Positions 6,985 through 9,129 of a stretch of DNA of 9,129 bases are shown here, piece by piece. The notes under the pieces are model-generated. The model was not told the origin of the DNA. It was given only the letters and a program-made list of their open reading frames with translations, and did not search any database. This DNA is from Halanaerobiales bacterium (GTDB lineage Bacteria > Bacillota_F > Halanaerobiia > DY22613): contig JAGMES010000165.1 of assembly GCA_023128035.1 (NCBI GenBank), positions 1 through 9,129 on the forward strand, given 5' to 3'. The first letter of the stretch is position 1. Each line of letters opens with the position of its first letter. Position numbers and translations under genes: made by a program.

Positions 6985-7040
6985 GATAAAATCAATTACA
7001 GTGTGTAAAAATTACAAGACAATGCAATTGATTTTGTCAG
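6985..7040 (-). promoter_or_regulatory. Candidate promoter of the peptide operon with overlapping dyad
   Basis: On the minus strand CTGACA (7035-7040) and TGTAAT (7011-7016) are spaced by 18 bp, a plausible sigma-A -35/-10 pair that would give a leader of roughly 85 nt before the peptide ATG. A 13-bp inverted repeat with one mismatch (6985-6997 and 7026-7038) brackets the -10 and touches the -35, where a repressor or activator dimer could act. Neither hexamer is perfect and AT-rich DNA yields such matches by chance, so this is a best guess. Confidence 0.35.
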
Positions 7041-7184
7041 TTTGATTCACACCCGATGGCTGACATTTGTTTTCAAACTCATTGAAATTTACTGCGACCA
7101 TTATCGGTTCTTTTTTGCACATTCATTTATGACGTCGCGCCCATTTTTTTTGCATAATCTCAGCTCGATGATAACTTCCTCCTT
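7012..7184 (-). pseudogene. Remnant of a small gene of unknown family
   Basis: A perfect AAGGAGG (7178-7184) is followed after five bases by ATC-ATC-GAG-CTG where a start codon is expected; one base change would make it ATG. From there a frame of 23 codons (IIELRLCKKNGRDVIN, then ECAKKNR) runs to a stop at 7101-7103. An overlapping frame (7012-7122, 36 codons) continues in similar style, with EPIMVAVNFNEFENK and CQPSGVNQTDKINCIVL. The two join naturally across the A-run at 7111-7116, so a single small protein of about 55 residues broken by a frameshift is inferred. Base composition is less AT-rich than the surroundings. I do not recognise the family. It lies directly upstream of the peptide operon and its end overlaps the candidate promoter. 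Both frames could still be chance. Confidence 0.4.
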
Positions 7185-7303
7185 ATAGAAAATTATCTTG
7201 GGTGTTTGTCCCCTTGACATTTAAGTACTATACTGACTTCCTCTTTTAAATATTATATAATTTAGTTACCAAAACATTTAATACAACAAAAGGGGTGATC
7301 AAA

Positions 7304-8349
7304 TTGTTTTAAAAACATCAACAAATGTCTTTTGCTGATATTTATTCTGACTGCAAAGATTCCTTTTATAATGATAAACCTAAATGTTTAGAACTATTAA
7401 GCGAACATTTCGATTTAGCTAATCTTGTTCCACTCTCGTTTTATCATGCTTATAATAAATATTATGGGATAAAGAGAGATTACTCTCTTTATCCCATGTT
7501 CTCTGTTTTAATACTTCAAAAATTCTTGGTATTCCTACCATTAGTTTATTAAGTACATTTTTTCATTTTGTTAAGAGTTAAGAGATTTTTGTGAATTAAA
7601 ACAGGCACCTGATCAATCTCAATTCTCTAGATTTAAGAAAGATTTTGCTGATCATTTAGAAGCTTTTTTCCATCATCTTGTAGACATTACTGAGCCTATT
7701 TGTAAAAAGCTTGACAAAGAATTAGCATCATCTCTTATCTTTAATACCTCTGGTATAGAAGCTATTGTCATAGAAAATAATCCTAAATATCTTAATTCTC
7801 TTATTAGAAAACTTAAATATCAATATAAAAGCAAACCTGATGTTTGATCCATATAAAACTCACGCCTTCCTCATCTTCTGCTAATAAAGAAAATAAGCAA
7901 CTTTATATCACTAGACATTTCTGTTATATCTACAAATTTGCTATTTTAACTAAAGTTCTTGGCATAGTTCTAAATATCACTTTATTGGATGATGATTTTA
8001 AGTATAAACATCCAGATGTTGAGTTTAATACTAAATTTGATTCACCAGCCTATGGTTTATAGTGGACGTTGTAATGAAAAAGAAAGAAGACCTATAGATA
8101 ATCTATGTACAACATCTTCTTATGGTAGAATAGTCCATACTTACCCTGATCAAGATTTGCGCACTTATCCTGGCGTTATTCGAAATACCCTAGAATGGGA
8201 TGAACTTTATAAAAAACGTTGTGTTTTGGAGCAAACTATAAATTATTTTAAAGAACCCATGTCTGGGACATCTTAAAACACGCGATAAAATAACTATTAA
8301 AGCAGATCTATTTCTTGCTGATAAAATTAATCAAAATGAGTATATTTGA
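7304..8349 (+). pseudogene. DDE transposase (IS4/IS1182-like), decayed
   Basis: GGGGTG (7292-7297) precedes a TTG at 7304, but the third codon is TAA (7310-7312). The frame then runs on as MSFADIYSDCKDSFYND with the N-terminal style of DDE transposases. A shift near 7525-7550 and another near 7580 precede QAPDQSQFSRFKKDFADH. A TGA interrupts at 7845, followed by HFCYIYKFAILTKVLGIV (7844-8062 frame), then another shift into SSYGRIVHTYPDQDLRTYP and a final one into KTRDKITIKADLFLA, ending at 8347-8349. YKKRCVLEQTINYFK matches the Y-x2-R-x3-E-x6-K signature of IS4-type DDE transposases. The segment between the HPD block and the Cys/Tyr block is shorter than I recall for intact relatives, so an internal deletion is likely. 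A TATAAT lies at 7256-7261. I found no terminal inverted repeats or target-site duplication. The element is not autonomous. Confidence 0.85.
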
Positions 8350-8640
8350 AGTTTAAGTTACTTATATTATCCATTTTTTAATACTTTTTTTGACTTCAAA
8401 GCAGAAACCTATTTTATATGCTTAATTTTTTATATTAGTTGGTGTAAAATTTCTATCATTAAAATTAAACTTATAATTCATTTAAATTATGCTTCTACTT
8501 TCTTTAAATGGTATATACTATATTCTTATCACTCTAAATTTTGTAAACACCTAGAAAATTATCTAACTCCAGCTTTACTGTATTTAAGAAATATCTTTAA
8601 AAGTAATTTATATGGCATTAGACTTAATTTCTATATTTAA
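8350..8640 (+). other. Start-less open frame following the transposase remnant
   Basis: Directly after the TGA that ends the last transposase fragment, the same frame stays open for 96 codons to TAA at 8638-8640. It has no ATG, GTG or TTG codon. The conceptual translation is hydrophobic and Tyr/Phe/Ile-rich in its first half and more ordinary later (YHSKFCKHLENYLTPALLYL). It may be the tail of a lost gene, or chance in very T-rich DNA. It does not look like the usual C-terminus of the transposase, which normally ends soon after the KADLFLA block. I do not recognise it. Confidence 0.25.
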
Positions 8641-9059
8641 CATCATTATATCGAATTTTTAATTTTTTGTCAACTGTTTTTGATTTTTTTATAAATTATT
8701 ATACCCCCTCTTTTCATCTAAATGATGCTCTAATTCTTTACTCTTGTGCATTGGGTCAAAAAAACTCCCACTTGCGCTAGAGTATTTTTCTCATAGGTTT
8801 AATACCAATTTCCTCTTTATGTTATGCTAAAACTCAAGTTAACTCATCTTAAATTCATACTAATCAAAATAGATTATCCCTGTTTAACTTTCTTATCCCA
8901 AATAAATTGATTGTTAATGCATAAAATTACTCCATCTCTGACATACTATTATTAGTTTGTTACCCAAAGTAATAAAAATAAGGGAAACTTTTTCTTATTT
9001 TTAGAAAACTGTAATTAATATAATCCATTTCCCAAATTCTACACCTGGTTATGTTCGAA
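8641..9059. other. Intergenic stretch without a recognisable gene
   Basis: About 420 bp of AT-rich DNA with short frames only. Two weak hairpins are visible: ACTC/GAGT (8764-8767 and 8780-8783) flanked by A7 and T5, terminator-like on both strands, and AAAAATAAG/CTTATTTTT (8974-8982 and 8994-9002). A TATAAT on the minus strand near 8696-8701 has no convincing -35. No RNA gene, CRISPR repeat or insertion-sequence end is seen. Confidence 0.5.
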
Positions 9060-9096
9060 AAAGAAAAAAAATACCTCTCATTATAATGAGAGGTAT
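9060..9096 (-). terminator. Intrinsic terminator of a gene beyond the right edge
   Basis: A 26-bp perfect palindrome (arm ATACCTCTCATTA, 9071-9083, and its complement 9084-9096) is followed on the minus strand by TTTTTTTCTTT (9060-9070). This is a textbook minus-strand terminator. The gene it serves must end within 9097-9129 or further right; minus-strand stop codons occur in all frames just before the stem, but the coding frame cannot be decided from 33 bases. Confidence 0.8.
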
Positions 9097-9129
9097 AATA
9101 ATTCACGTTACTACTCACCTACTAACATT

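Noticed and set aside
7201..8790. TTGGGT...CCC...TTG similarity between about 7199-7216 and 8751-8774 as possible insertion-sequence ends
   Set aside because: The match is in direct, not inverted, orientation, is gapped, and the implied element would be far longer than expected for the transposase remnant.
1..9129. CRISPR array, tRNA or rRNA genes
   Set aside because: No regularly spaced repeats and no recognisable tRNA or rRNA sequence were seen; the only long repeats are the duplicated ABC segments.

Overview
The window looks like chromosomal accessory DNA from a low-GC Gram-positive bacterium, most likely Clostridium or a close relative. The DNA is very AT-rich, the ribosome binding sites are strong AGGAGG types, and several families are typical of clostridial genomes: AAA-ATPase/PD-(D/E)XK proteins, SPASM radical SAM maturases and peptidase-less exporter ABC proteins. 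This is inference from sequence character; no ribosomal or other marker gene is present.

The core is a compact minus-strand operon, about 6918 down to 1783, that reads as a small ribosomally synthesised, post-translationally modified peptide (RiPP) system. In transcription order it holds: (1) a 29-residue peptide gene (6829-6918) with three Cys in a CGC-AIGS-C cluster, too short for ordinary gene callers; (2) a 38-bp perfect palindrome (6776-6813), probably an attenuator or processing hairpin; (3) a 464-residue radical SAM/SPASM maturase (5315-6709); (4) and (5) two tandem, duplicated half-size ABC exporters (3542-5287 and 1783-3504). A hairpin with a U-tract (1625-1665) ends the operon. The expected scheme is that the maturase installs Cys-derived thioether links in the peptide and the two ABC proteins export it, probably as a heterodimer. 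No leader peptidase, C39 domain or dedicated immunity gene is visible, so processing must be done elsewhere or be absent.

Left of the operon, in order towards position 1, are a minus-strand gene for a secreted DUF4431-like protein with its own Shine-Dalgarno sequence (518-1495), a strong bidirectional terminator (460-502) and the collapsed 3' part of an AAA-ATPase/PD-(D/E)XK nuclease-like gene (1-457).

Right of the operon is a decayed zone. It holds a short minus-strand gene remnant with a perfect ribosome binding site but no ATG (7012-7184), a heavily frameshifted DDE transposase (7304-8349), a start-less open frame running on from it (8350-8640), and about 430 bp in which I see no gene. 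A perfect palindrome with a U-tract (9060-9096) probably terminates a minus-strand gene lying beyond the right edge. The peptide operon is intact while everything to its right is broken, which suggests an island in a region that receives and loses mobile DNA.
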